From positions 62,001 to 126,000 of the forward strand of contig JAQVPJ010000003.1 of the NCBI GenBank assembly GCA_028702135.1: a DNA stretch of 64,000 nucleotides, given 5' to 3'. Below are positions 53,706-60,833 of this stretch, piece by piece. This DNA is from Eubacteriales bacterium (GTDB lineage: Bacteria; Bacillota; Clostridia; Oscillospirales; CAG-382). The notes beneath the pieces are model-generated. The model did no database searches. It was not told where the DNA came from and worked only from the letters and a program-made list of their open reading frames with translations. Made by a program: the position numbers and the translations under genes. How positions within the stretch are numbered: the stretch's first letter is position 1; every line of letters starts with the position of its first letter.

Positions 53706-54398
53706 TTATAAATTCATATATTTAGTTTTTAATTCACATAAATTTTTTATAACATCTTTAAAACCACGATTATCCCAAAGAAAATCATATAAATCTAGGA
53801 ACGACTGGTTAAGATAAAATCGCTGTGGATGTTTAGAATAGTCATCAGGACACATCTCACATAAAGCTACATATTTCCCATACTGGCGCGATACATAATC
53901 TGCAGCTTTATATCGCTCAATAACTGGCGCATTGAAAAATGCCTGCATATCACTGATAATTTTATCACATAGTCTGTCCGGTTTGTATATTATATCCTTA
54001 ACTAACAAGTACTTGCATACAAGGTAGTTTGCATGGAATTCTGACCACTTTACAAAGGCTTTATCATCCTGTAATTCCCGATATTGCTTGCCAGTCAGCT
54101 GCCGCATGTTATCAAAGTCATACAAATGCGTAATCTCATGAGGAATGTGTTCATAATAGTTGACATTCTCATCTCCTAATATATAAATTGTAACCTCGTC
54201 ATTAAATGTTGAATAGAACAGCCCATATAGCTGGTCTTCCGAACTCAAGAACGCTTCTGCATATTCCTTATCTATTTGAGCAACTGCCTCGAATATGTCT
54301 TTAACAAAAATGATGTTACAAACAGGCATATCATCCAACCTGTATTCTCCAGTCGTTTCCAGAAAATCTGCCAGCAACTTTATAATAGCATTGTGCAT
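53706..54398 (-). CDS. ImmA/IrrE-like zinc metallopeptidase
   Basis: 230 aa. HExxH zinc motif at His87-Glu88-His91 (PHEITHLYDF) and a downstream SEFHANYLVCKYLL that resembles the E..ANxFAxxLL motif of the ImmA/IrrE family. These proteases cleave regulators of mobile elements or stress. The C-terminal half (about 125-230) is unrecognised. No partner repressor gene is adjacent. RBS AGGGAGTGG. Unit A of the array, expressed from the promoter at 54461-54488. Confidence 0.6.
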   Translation of the reverse strand: MHNAIIKLLADFLETTGEYRLDDMPVCNIIFVKDIFEAVAQIDKEYAEAFLSSEDQLYGLFYSTFNDEVTIYILGDENVNYYEHIPHEITHLYDFDNMRQLTGKQYRELQDDKAFVKWSEFHANYLVCKYLLVKDIIYKPDRLCDKIISDMQAFFNAPVIERYKAADYVSRQYGKYVALCEMCPDDYSKHPQRFYLNQSFLDLYDFLWDNRGFKDVIKNLCELKTKYMNL

Positions 54399-54436
54399 TT
54401 ATTCCACTCCCTGCGACTTATATATTGCTTACGCTA

Positions 54437-54454
54437 ACATCTAACCTGACAACT
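54437..54454. repeat. Array short repeat (unit A, leader)
   Basis: One copy, AACATCTAACCTGACAAC, a few bases downstream of the unit A promoter on the minus strand. Confidence 0.65.
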
Positions 54455-54460
54455 TAATTT

Positions 54461-54488
54461 ATTATAACATATTCATTACGTTTAACAA
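54461..54488 (-). promoter_or_regulatory. Array promoter of unit A
   Basis: Minus-strand TTGTTA, 16-nt spacer, TATAAT with extended TG upstream (TGTTATAAT). The same promoter recurs at 59193, 60436 and 63906. Confidence 0.65.
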
Positions 54489-54652
54489 GCAAAAAATAAA
54501 TATAAATGCTTATTTCACCGCCTGCAACGAATACGATTAGCAGCTCGTCCGGCGGCTGATTAAAAGGTTACATATACAAGGTATCTGCCGATGCCGCGGA
54601 CAAATTTACTGTGGAATTCAAGTTCGGATTGATGATTGATTTAAATAAATAG
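54489..54652 (+). pseudogene. Serine recombinase 3'-end remnant (unit A/B boundary)
   Basis: After the shared CACCGCCTGC the sequence jumps (internal deletion) to EYD.QLVRRLI and a KVTYTR-like stretch, then, frameshifted, ADKFTVEFKFGLMIDLNK and stop. Part of the same tail as 60471-60721 but lacking the NRIKRLFKNSNRDELEKCMAD portion. Confidence 0.65.
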
Positions 54653-54666
54653 GGGCGAAAGTTAAC

Positions 54667-54702
54667 AAGGTACTCTATGTTAATAAAAACTTAGGATGCC
54701 TT
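54667..54702. terminator. Array terminator (unit B end)
   Basis: AAGGTACTCTATG..CTTAGGATGCCTTGCTT, degenerate member of the family; ends 4 bp before the kinase-like gene stop. Confidence 0.6.
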
Positions 54703-54705
54703 GCT

Positions 54706-55239
54706 TTATCTATGATTTTCTTGAAATTGGATTGCTATTTCTGCTGCCGTCTGCCTATAATCTTTAGTGCCATCCACATAGATGATGGGGCAATTAAGTG
54801 TTTCAGCCCACTTTTCAATATTCAACAGATTGCGTGAGCGGGCAAAATCAATAAACTTCAAGTGACTCTCATAAAGATCCCCGCCGTTGCAGATGCGCTC
54901 CCCATACTTAACATATTCCCGTTGTTCGATGCGTTGCATACGAATTTCAATTGGTGCAGATATCCATACCGCGAGTTCGTACATTGAAGATATCTCCTCT
55001 CCAAAATCCCCAGTAACTGCTGATAGCACAAATGATTTATATTTTCTTATGTCTGCAAGCATTAAATTCAAACAATCCTCATGTGAACGCTCTATGCTAT
55101 ATGGGATTTCTGACTTTTCAAAATGATAATCTTCAATATCCATATGCGTAAAATTCAAAACATAAGCAAGTTCTCGTCCAAGAGTTGATTTTCCACTACC
55201 GTTAGCTCCGAAAACAATTATACCGTGCAGTCCATTCAT
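54706..55239 (-). CDS. P-loop AAA/shikimate-kinase-like nucleotide kinase
   Basis: 177 aa. Walker A FGANGSGKSTLGREL at the N-terminus, followed by HMDIEDYHF, as in shikimate, gluconate or adenylate-kinase-like proteins. A lid-like SAPIEIRMQRIEQRE region and VDGTKDYRQTAAEI end typical of these kinases. The substrate is unknown; small-molecule or nucleoside phosphorylation is likely. It overlaps the upstream exonuclease gene by 4 bp (ATGA), so the two are translated together. Confidence 0.75.
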   Translation of the reverse strand: MNGLHGIIVFGANGSGKSTLGRELAYVLNFTHMDIEDYHFEKSEIPYSIERSHEDCLNLMLADIRKYKSFVLSAVTGDFGEEISSMYELAVWISAPIEIRMQRIEQREYVKYGERICNGGDLYESHLKFIDFARSRNLLNIEKWAETLNCPIIYVDGTKDYRQTAAEIAIQFQENHR

Positions 55240-56078
55240 TTCAATCCGATTCCTTTCAAAACCTCATTAGTCGTAACACCGCTATAATTGTAGGCAAGCT
55301 CCTCAAAAACAAACGGTAAAATTGCTTTATCCTCAAGTTTTATCAACTTATAGTTGATTTGTAAACGATCTGTGTTTCTTATGATAGATTCTTGGATAGA
55401 AGGCTTTTGAATCTTGTCTGCATTATTTATAATTTTATGTAAACTCCCAAATTGATTTAGTAGTGATGAAGCAGTCTTGGGGCCTACCTTCTCGGCACCT
55501 CTAATGTTATCGGAATTATCACCAGTTAAGGACTTGAAGTCAGCATACTGATAGGGAGATATGCCATATTTGTTTTTTATGTATTCGGTGTCGCAAACAA
55601 CCGTATTATTACCACGATATCGTAATACCTTTACATTATCGCTTATAAGCTGAAAGAAATCGCTATCAAAGGAAGCGATCACAATTTCTACTTCGTTTCC
55701 GTATGTATGTGTGTAGCTCGCGATAACATCATCTGTTTCAACTTCTTCAACCTCTGTGTGCTTGATATTCATAAAATCTAAAGCATCATATACATCCTGC
55801 AATTGCGAAAATGGACTTTCTTCCTCTGGCACAATAGAATAATCTATCCTATTAGCTTTGTATTCACCAAGTAGTTCGGCACGGTCATTGGGGTGTTCAC
55901 CGTCAAACAACACCACAATATGAGTTGGATTCGTCATTTTCATTATCTTAATAAAAGCTCCTACAAATCCCAAAGTTCCATGTATTGCTTTGCCATTAGT
56001 GTTTATGATTCTTGACGGCATTCCAAAGAACATCTGAAAATGCAAATTCAAACCGTCAATTATTAAAAGCTTTTCCAT
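55236..56078 (-). CDS. 5'-3' exonuclease (FEN/PolA-N-type)
   Basis: 280 aa. PIN-like catalytic Asp set: IIDGLNLHFQ, VVLFDGEHPNDRAELLGEYKANR, EVEEVETDDVIASY, IASFDSDFFQLIS. An H3TH DNA-binding region follows (KSLTGDNSDNIRGAEKVGPKTASSLL). A stand-alone relative of the PolA 5'-nuclease domain, like phage T5/T7 or Xni enzymes, common on mobile elements. Start codon behind CGAGG. Unit B, flanked upstream by array short repeats. Confidence 0.85.
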   Translation of the reverse strand: MEKLLIIDGLNLHFQMFFGMPSRIINTNGKAIHGTLGFVGAFIKIMKMTNPTHIVVLFDGEHPNDRAELLGEYKANRIDYSIVPEEESPFSQLQDVYDALDFMNIKHTEVEEVETDDVIASYTHTYGNEVEIVIASFDSDFFQLISDNVKVLRYRGNNTVVCDTEYIKNKYGISPYQYADFKSLTGDNSDNIRGAEKVGPKTASSLLNQFGSLHKIINNADKIQKPSIQESIIRNTDRLQINYKLIKLEDKAILPFVFEELAYNYSGVTTNEVLKGIGLK

Positions 56079-56123
56079 GCCGCAACCTCGTTTAATATCT
56101 AATAAATTACTGTATCATGATAT

Positions 56124-56168
56124 ATATCCAACCTGACCACTCGCGTGGCTATGACATCCAACCTGGCT
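56124..56168. repeat. Array short repeats with hairpin (unit B, between exonuclease and methyltransferase)
   Basis: TCCAACCTGACCACTCGCG then TGGCTATGACATCCAACCTG: two direct copies framing the palindrome CCAC-TCGC-GTGG. Nearly identical to 57083-57117. Confidence 0.75.
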
Positions 56169-56246
56169 ACTTTAACTAAAAGTACCGCTTTTATAGACAT
56201 CGCTTGTTGGTGATTGTATCCCGGTAAACTTCTGACAGAGTAAAAA

Positions 56247-57017
56247 TCACTTTCTGCCCATATATAAGTCGATCGTGTCTTTGATTTCAATTAAGCCATA
56301 ATCAGAAATAGCGTCAAAAATCTTTGAAAAAAACTCTTTTCTTTTATCTTCTGGCATCGCCATGTGATTCGAATAGGTATGAAGTAATTTTATGTATTCT
56401 ACTGTTGTAAATGTTCGATAATCATAATACAACTTGAGTTGAATATCAGAATAACCATACAGCTCGAAAGATTTATTCCTGTCATAACAGCGCTTTTGAT
56501 ACCAATCTTCCGTCAACCTTTCCCAAGAACCATCAGGGAGATGTATGTTATACAAATCAGCGATTCTTTTTTTCAACTCACTATTTTTATCTGAAATAAC
56601 CGGCGTGTTCCAGAATATCGCTAGTGCTCCGCCTTTTTCGAGCATGCTTAAACAATGTCTATAGGCATAATCGCTATTTATCCAGTGAAACGCCGTCGCA
56701 GAAAATATTAGGTCATACTTTTTATCAGTAATGAACTCCTCAAACGGCAGATTGACAATATGAAAGTTTTTTTCATTAGCAAATTTGTTCTTAACGAAAG
56801 TAGCCAGATTTTCTCCTATTTCTACCGCAGTCAGGTCTGCACCCGTTTTGAGGAAAGGCAAAGTGGCATTGCCCGGTCCGCATCCGATTTCAAGTATACG
56901 GCTTTTCTTGTTTATACCGGCATATGTAATTATATCATTGTAAATTTCTTTTCCATATGTCGGTCTGTATTTGTCGTAATAGACTATGTTTTCATCAAAA
57001 TATTTCTCGTTTCCCAT
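56247..57017 (-). CDS. Class I SAM-dependent methyltransferase
   Basis: 256 aa. SAM motif I RILEIGCGPGNATLPFL, acidic residue in AVEIGEN, and the YDLIFSATAFHWIN stretch characteristic of the methyltransferase 11/25 type (as in TAM- or UbiE-like small-molecule methylases). No DNA-target motif, so a restriction role is unlikely. RBS AAAGGAG. Unit B of the array, with short repeats on both sides like a gene cassette. Confidence 0.85.
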   Translation of the reverse strand: MGNEKYFDENIVYYDKYRPTYGKEIYNDIITYAGINKKSRILEIGCGPGNATLPFLKTGADLTAVEIGENLATFVKNKFANEKNFHIVNLPFEEFITDKKYDLIFSATAFHWINSDYAYRHCLSMLEKGGALAIFWNTPVISDKNSELKKRIADLYNIHLPDGSWERLTEDWYQKRCYDRNKSFELYGYSDIQLKLYYDYRTFTTVEYIKLLHTYSNHMAMPEDKRKEFFSKIFDAISDYGLIEIKDTIDLYMGRK

Positions 57018-57082
57018 GACAGTCTCCTTTCCCTTTTACTGAGTAGTCTAATGTAATCAATTTTGAATTAACTAATCATCCT

Positions 57083-57117
57083 CAACATCCAACCTGACCA
57101 CTCGCGTGGCTATGACA
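57083..57117. repeat. Array short repeat with hairpin (unit B)
   Basis: AACATCCAACCTGACCAC then TCGCGTGGCTATGACATC, with the CCAC-TCGC-GTGG palindrome. A small TACCACG-CACTCAA-CGTGGTA hairpin follows at about 57121-57141. Confidence 0.75.
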
Positions 57118-57315
57118 TCATTACCACGCACTCAACGTGGTACGATAGGCTCACCTTAATGTCTTTGTTATTTGTAACGATTCATCAGTTTTTAGTGATA
57201 TCGAAGCATGTGATAACATATCAACGATTTTATAATTTTAGGGAACATATCATCCTAATTATATTAAATTCGCTCCTTTAACGCTGTATACCTCAACACA
57301 ATTAGTAGGGATAAA

Positions 57316-58050
57316 TCACACTGCCGGAGGAGTCGCTTTTTTAATAGCACTCATAACAATCAGCGAAATGTCATTATTGGTATCGGAATTCAAAAACTCC
57401 ATATCGTTAAAACCCAGATTATCCTTTGCCCATTTTGCCCACGGATACCATATATCTTTAGGTTCTTCCATGTCGTAACAAACGGTGATGTCAACAATTC
57501 CGGTCTTTTCCCAAAGATGCTTCCACCAATTCTTGCTGTGAAAGCTGAACATGTCCCCTTCCCAATGCTCTTTAAGCGTATCTGGATAACCTTTTTCAAA
57601 TTCTCTCTTCAAACCCGGAACCACGATGCCAAATTGGCCATCGTTTTTTACCAACTTTGAGTATATGCAGGGAAAATACGTTTCATCCGCCCCATAATAT
57701 TGATAGCTGTCTATTGAGATTGCAGCGTCGAAAAATCCCTCGGCATAAGGCAGAGCATGGGCTTCCGCATGGATGGGAAAGACCAGTTCGGCCACACCGG
57801 CATTTTCAAAGCGTTGGAGGTTCTCCGTTGCGCTGATCCACAAGTCGTTGGCAAATACCGTTACGCCAAATTCTTTCGCCAGAAATATTGAAGTAATGCC
57901 CTTTCCACAACCCATATCAAGAACTTTCATACCCGGCTTCAAATCTATGTGTTCGCACAATTCCTCAAGCAGCCACAGAGGATTAGGTCCCATCCAGTTT
58001 TCACTAATCCATTCGTTATCGTATTTTTCTGTTCGCGGATATTTTTTCAT
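57316..58050 (-). CDS. Class I SAM-dependent methyltransferase (small molecule type)
   Basis: 244 aa. SAM motif KVLDMGCGKGITSIFLAKEFG, FDAAISIDSYQYYG, and a C-terminal IWYPWAKWAKDNLGFND segment. The WMGPNPLWLLEELC N-terminus is typical of a clostridial family of uncharacterised methyltransferases. RBS GAGAGGAAA. It follows the HD hydrolase gene in the same unit, separated by a short-repeat copy. The substrate is unknown. Confidence 0.82.
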   Translation of the reverse strand: MKKYPRTEKYDNEWISENWMGPNPLWLLEELCEHIDLKPGMKVLDMGCGKGITSIFLAKEFGVTVFANDLWISATENLQRFENAGVAELVFPIHAEAHALPYAEGFFDAAISIDSYQYYGADETYFPCIYSKLVKNDGQFGIVVPGLKREFEKGYPDTLKEHWEGDMFSFHSKNWWKHLWEKTGIVDITVCYDMEEPKDIWYPWAKWAKDNLGFNDMEFLNSDTNNDISLIVMSAIKKATPPAV

Positions 58051-58392
58051 TCGGTTTCCTCTCTATTCTCTTTAAGCAATATCTATACACAATCTACTAC
58101 TTACCATTTGGGATTAACAGCCGTCAGCCTTGTTAGAGCCGGCTCTTAATCTGATTAGCACTATTTGTACTCACATGACAATAAATACCTACGAGCTTTC
58201 TTTTTTCTGAGACAATGGTGGAATAAAGTGTATTCTTTATTATTTATCACATCTTACCTGACCGCACAATCTCAGTAAAAGCAGAAAAAACATCTAAAAC
58301 AGTTGATGCTAAAGGATATTTGATTCGTTTTGTAATATTTTTATATCAAATCCGTTGCTTCAATTAAGTAGGCTATTCCCCATTTTAAGTGC
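58051..58392. other. Cassette spacer with degenerate array repeat
   Basis: Holds TCTTACCTGACCGCACAATCTCAG (about 58252-58275), a diverged copy of the array repeat closest to the CCGACCACACAACCTCA version at 59101, and AACATCTAAAACAG further right. No gene or promoter is recognised. Confidence 0.5.
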
Positions 58393-58995
58393 CTAATAAA
58401 CCGGATTTTTACGGTCTATATGTACCCGTCCGACCACTTCATATATGCTTTTCCCTGCTTTTGCTTCAAAGTATGCTTTAAGTTTCATGTTTGAGTCCCA
58501 CTTTGACTTCGGGTAGTATCCGTATCGTTGTCTTACATCTTCCATCCTTTTTTCAATATCCAATACGCCCTCGCTACCTGCCAATGCATCGCATAATTGT
58601 ATTAGTCTGTCATAATCGTCTGTTTTTACAACTGCTAAAGAATCGTTAATCAATTCTAATTCCTCTTCAGTCGTATCAAAGTTTCCTATATATTCTTTTG
58701 TAGTTTGATTATTGAACGAATGGGTGAGACAAATCTGAGCCACCCTGTCATACCCCAGAGATAGCATATAGGTATAGCCGTCTGAAACATGTCCAAGATG
58801 TCTTACGCCAAATTTTCTTCCAATATCATGAAGCAGACCAAGAATATATGCTGTATCCGAGTCCAAATCTTTGCATGCCATTGCAATTTTTTCTGCACAA
58901 TGTGCAGCAACACGACTGTGGTTCCCCCAGGGACCAGGGTTGCAAATTTCTGCTTCTTTTAAAAGATTTTCTGCTTCTTCTCTCGTTGGCATCAT
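58393..58995 (-). CDS. HD-domain phosphohydrolase
   Basis: 200 aa. HD superfamily metal site spelled by WGNHSRVAAHC, LLHDIGRKFG and a later RLIQLCDALAG. Members hydrolyse nucleotides or phosphate esters; this family resembles the predicted HD phosphatases often annotated YedJ- or YqeK-like, without clear assignment. RBS GAGGTGATTG. First gene of unit B after the promoter at 59193-59220 and the repeat-rich leader. Confidence 0.85.
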   Translation of the reverse strand: MMPTREEAENLLKEAEICNPGPWGNHSRVAAHCAEKIAMACKDLDSDTAYILGLLHDIGRKFGVRHLGHVSDGYTYMLSLGYDRVAQICLTHSFNNQTTKEYIGNFDTTEEELELINDSLAVVKTDDYDRLIQLCDALAGSEGVLDIEKRMEDVRQRYGYYPKSKWDSNMKLKAYFEAKAGKSIYEVVGRVHIDRKNPVY

Positions 58996-59097
58996 AATAC
59001 AATCACCTCATAATGTTATGGCTTTTCTATTTCCTCTTTGAAAGGAAATCTAAAAATTTCATCCTTACTTGGGCTTAGATTTAATGGATCTTGTTAA

Positions 59098-59189
59098 AAC
59101 ATCCAACCCGACCACACAACCTCAACAAATCCCAAAAAAACATCCAAATCTACCACTCGCAACACCTGACATCCAACCCGACCTATTGA
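59098..59189. repeat. Array short repeats (unit B leader)
   Basis: ACATCCAACCCGACCACAC, ACATCCAAATCTACCACTCGC and ACATCCAACCCGACC in tandem. Nearly the same arrangement as at 60341-60428. Confidence 0.75.
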
Positions 59190-59192
59190 TTT

Positions 59193-59220
59193 ATTATAAC
59201 ATATTCGTTCTGTTAAACAA
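59193..59220 (-). promoter_or_regulatory. Array promoter of unit B
   Basis: Minus-strand TTGTTT, 16-nt spacer, TATAAT with TG extension. Confidence 0.65.
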
Positions 59221-59228
59221 GCAGAAAA

Positions 59229-59329
59229 TGAATTTTTATGCTAATCTCACCGCCTGCGTTAACAGAATCAAAAGGCTCTTTAAAAACTCCAACCGTGATG
59301 AACTCAAGTCCGGTTTGACTGTAAATGTG
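59229..59329 (+). pseudogene. Serine recombinase 3'-end remnant (unit B/C boundary)
   Basis: MNFYANLTACVNRIKRLFK then NSNRDEL, followed by a deletion that fuses directly to KSGLTV, the final strand of the recombinase tail. The plus-strand 105-aa ORF of the track is this fragment plus repeats. Confidence 0.65.
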
Positions 59330-59348
59330 AAAAAAACAAGGTTAAAAC

Positions 59349-59384
59349 AAGGCACTCTACGAAAATTACAACGTAGGGTGCCTT
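59349..59384. terminator. Array terminator (unit C end)
   Basis: AAGGCACTCTACG-AAAATTACAA-CGTAGGGTGCCTT; 12-bp stem with one G-T wobble. Confidence 0.8.
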
Positions 59385-59420
59385 AGTTCGTTTGCCAATA
59401 GAAGCTATGTTTATTTATAT

Positions 59421-59795
59421 TCATCTTGTTATAATTGCATTTTGGCACCATGTAAACAATAGGTCAAATGCATAATTAAAGTCATACTCCTTATTGTCTT
59501 TAAGCATTATCGCCATTTCCACTACTTCTTTGTCTTTATTTTTTAGATGTTTGATAAGTTCTCTCTTCTTGTCGATGAAGATTCCACTGTCTATATAATA
59601 CATATTTTGAATAATAAAAAATACTGATTTATAAGTAAGCGGTAACCGAACAACGTTTTTTTCTCTATCAGAGTGAATATAACAATGACATATTTCATGA
59701 AACAGGTTGCCTAAACCGACATAAAGAAGTCTTTTATCAAATTTTTCTTTTATTAATGCTAACAGATCATTTAAATACTTCTCTAATCTAAGCAT
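59421..59795 (-). CDS. Shortened nucleotidyltransferase-like protein, probable internal deletion
   Basis: 124 aa. The first 28 residues (LLALIKEKFDKRLLYVGL) look like the start of an antibiotic nucleotidyltransferase just before its GSxxxG active-site loop. The rest (GNLFHEICHCYIHSDREK, TYKSVFFIIQNMYYI, FDLLFTWCQN) looks like the C-terminal helical half. The catalytic core between them is absent, so the frame has probably been kept through an in-frame deletion and the product is likely inactive. It overlaps the NUDIX gene by 13 bp. Family assignment is by memory. Confidence 0.5.
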   Translation of the reverse strand: MLRLEKYLNDLLALIKEKFDKRLLYVGLGNLFHEICHCYIHSDREKNVVRLPLTYKSVFFIIQNMYYIDSGIFIDKKRELIKHLKNKDKEVVEMAIMLKDNKEYDFNYAFDLLFTWCQNAIITR

Positions 59796-60247
59796 TCAGG
59801 ATCACCTGCCTCTTCGTTCCCGAGATAGACCTGGTATGGCTTGCCTTCGTAATAGTTCATTATTTGCCGTCTGAGCTTTGATGGATATAAAGGTTGAATA
59901 TTAAGCGTTGATATGTCTAACCAGTCATAACCTATCTGGTTTGTGTCCTGGTGAAGCGCGGCATTTGGAATGTCACCAATATACTCACAAAGAAAGACCA
60001 AATCAACTCTATGAAAATTCTCTCCATGCAATCCTTCAACTACAAAGAGCAGTTCTTTACTTTCCGTGAGAATACCCATTTCCTCTGCAACTTCACGGCA
60101 AGCCGCAGATGACAATAATTCTTCCACATCCTGTCCACCACCTGGCATGATGTACCATTCGCCGTCAGAATCTTTCAATTTTATCGCTAACATTTTCCCA
60201 TTTTTAATAACAAGAGCCTTGGCAGAATTTCGTATGTTTCTTGCCAT
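59783..60247 (-). CDS. NUDIX hydrolase
   Basis: 154 aa from the ATG at 60247 (CGAGGTGATGTT upstream); the ORF-track start adds leader. A complete Nudix box, starting GGQDVEELLSSAACREVAEE and continuing MGI, fits G-x5-E-x7-RE-V-x-EE-x-G-I. Hydrolyses a nucleoside diphosphate linked to some moiety; substrate unknown. Pairing with a nucleotidyltransferase-like gene recalls NUDIX-kinase or NUDIX-ANT pairs on resistance-type islands. First gene of unit C. Confidence 0.88.
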   Translation of the reverse strand: MARNIRNSAKALVIKNGKMLAIKLKDSDGEWYIMPGGGQDVEELLSSAACREVAEEMGILTESKELLFVVEGLHGENFHRVDLVFLCEYIGDIPNAALHQDTNQIGYDWLDISTLNIQPLYPSKLRRQIMNYYEGKPYQVYLGNEEAGDPECLD

Positions 60248-60340
60248 AACATCACCTCGCAAAATATAAATAAATATCATTATCGTAAATATCATTATCG
60301 ACTGAGATTATACAATACAAATCAACTTTATTACTTGTCG

Positions 60341-60428
60341 ACAACCAACCTGACCACACAACCTCAGAATTTTCTGAGAAAACATCCAAATCTACCACTC
60401 GCGAACACCTGACATCCAACCCGACCAA
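60341..60428. repeat. Array short repeats (unit C leader)
   Basis: CAACCTGACCACACAACCTC, ACATCCAAATCTACCACTCGC and ACATCCAACCCGACC, then CAATTGATTTATTATAACAT; same series as at 59098 and 63780. An AGAATTTTCT palindrome lies between copies. Confidence 0.75.
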
Positions 60429-60435
60429 TTGATTT

Positions 60436-60463
60436 ATTATAACATATTCATTCTGTTAAACAA
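60436..60463 (-). promoter_or_regulatory. Array promoter of unit C
   Basis: Minus-strand TTGTTT, 16-nt spacer, TATAAT with TG extension. Confidence 0.65.
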
Positions 60464-60470
60464 GCAAAAA

Positions 60471-60721
60471 ATGAATTTTAATGCTAATCTCACCACCTGC
60501 GTTAACAGAATCAAAAGGCTCTTTAAAAACTCCAACCGTGATGAACTCGAAAAGTGTATGGCTGACATGAGCACATTCCTTAACAAGCAATCCTCCGCTC
60601 TTATCGAATACGATGATCAACTTGTCCGGCGTCTGATTGAAAAGGTTACATATACAAGGTATCTGCGGATAAATTTAATATGGAATTTAAGTCCGGCGTG
60701 ACGGTGGACGTGGATGAATAA
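60471..60721 (+). pseudogene. Serine recombinase 3'-end remnant, longest copy (unit C/D boundary)
   Basis: MNFNANLTTCVNRIKRLFKN, then DELEKCMADMSTFLNKQS and EYDDQLVRRLIEKVT in one frame, then a frameshift into SADKFNMEFKSGVTVDVDE and stop. The EYDDQLVRRLIEKVT..DKF..EFKSG series is the C-terminal signature of large serine recombinases of clostridial mobile elements. The resolvase and zinc-ribbon parts are absent. Confidence 0.75.
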
Positions 60722-60735
60722 ATCAAGAAACAAAC

Positions 60736-60771
60736 AAGGCACTCTACGATCAAATAAACGTAGGGTGCCTT
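60736..60771. terminator. Array terminator (unit D end)
   Basis: AAGGCACTCTACG-ATCAAATAAA-CGTAGGGTGCCTTG. Ends the mgtA transcript and the recombinase remnant. Confidence 0.8.
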
Positions 60772-60833
60772 GCTCATTTAATTATGATATGGGGTTAAAG
60801 CAAACTCGGGCAAATTTGCCCTTAAGCGATAAC

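Noticed and set aside
56099-56290. 63-aa minus-strand ORF with VARLDVIATRVVRLDI
   Set aside because: It is a translation of the array's short direct repeats.
59069-59386. 105-aa plus-strand ORF
   Set aside because: Repeats plus a recombinase-tail fragment and terminator; treated as pseudogene.
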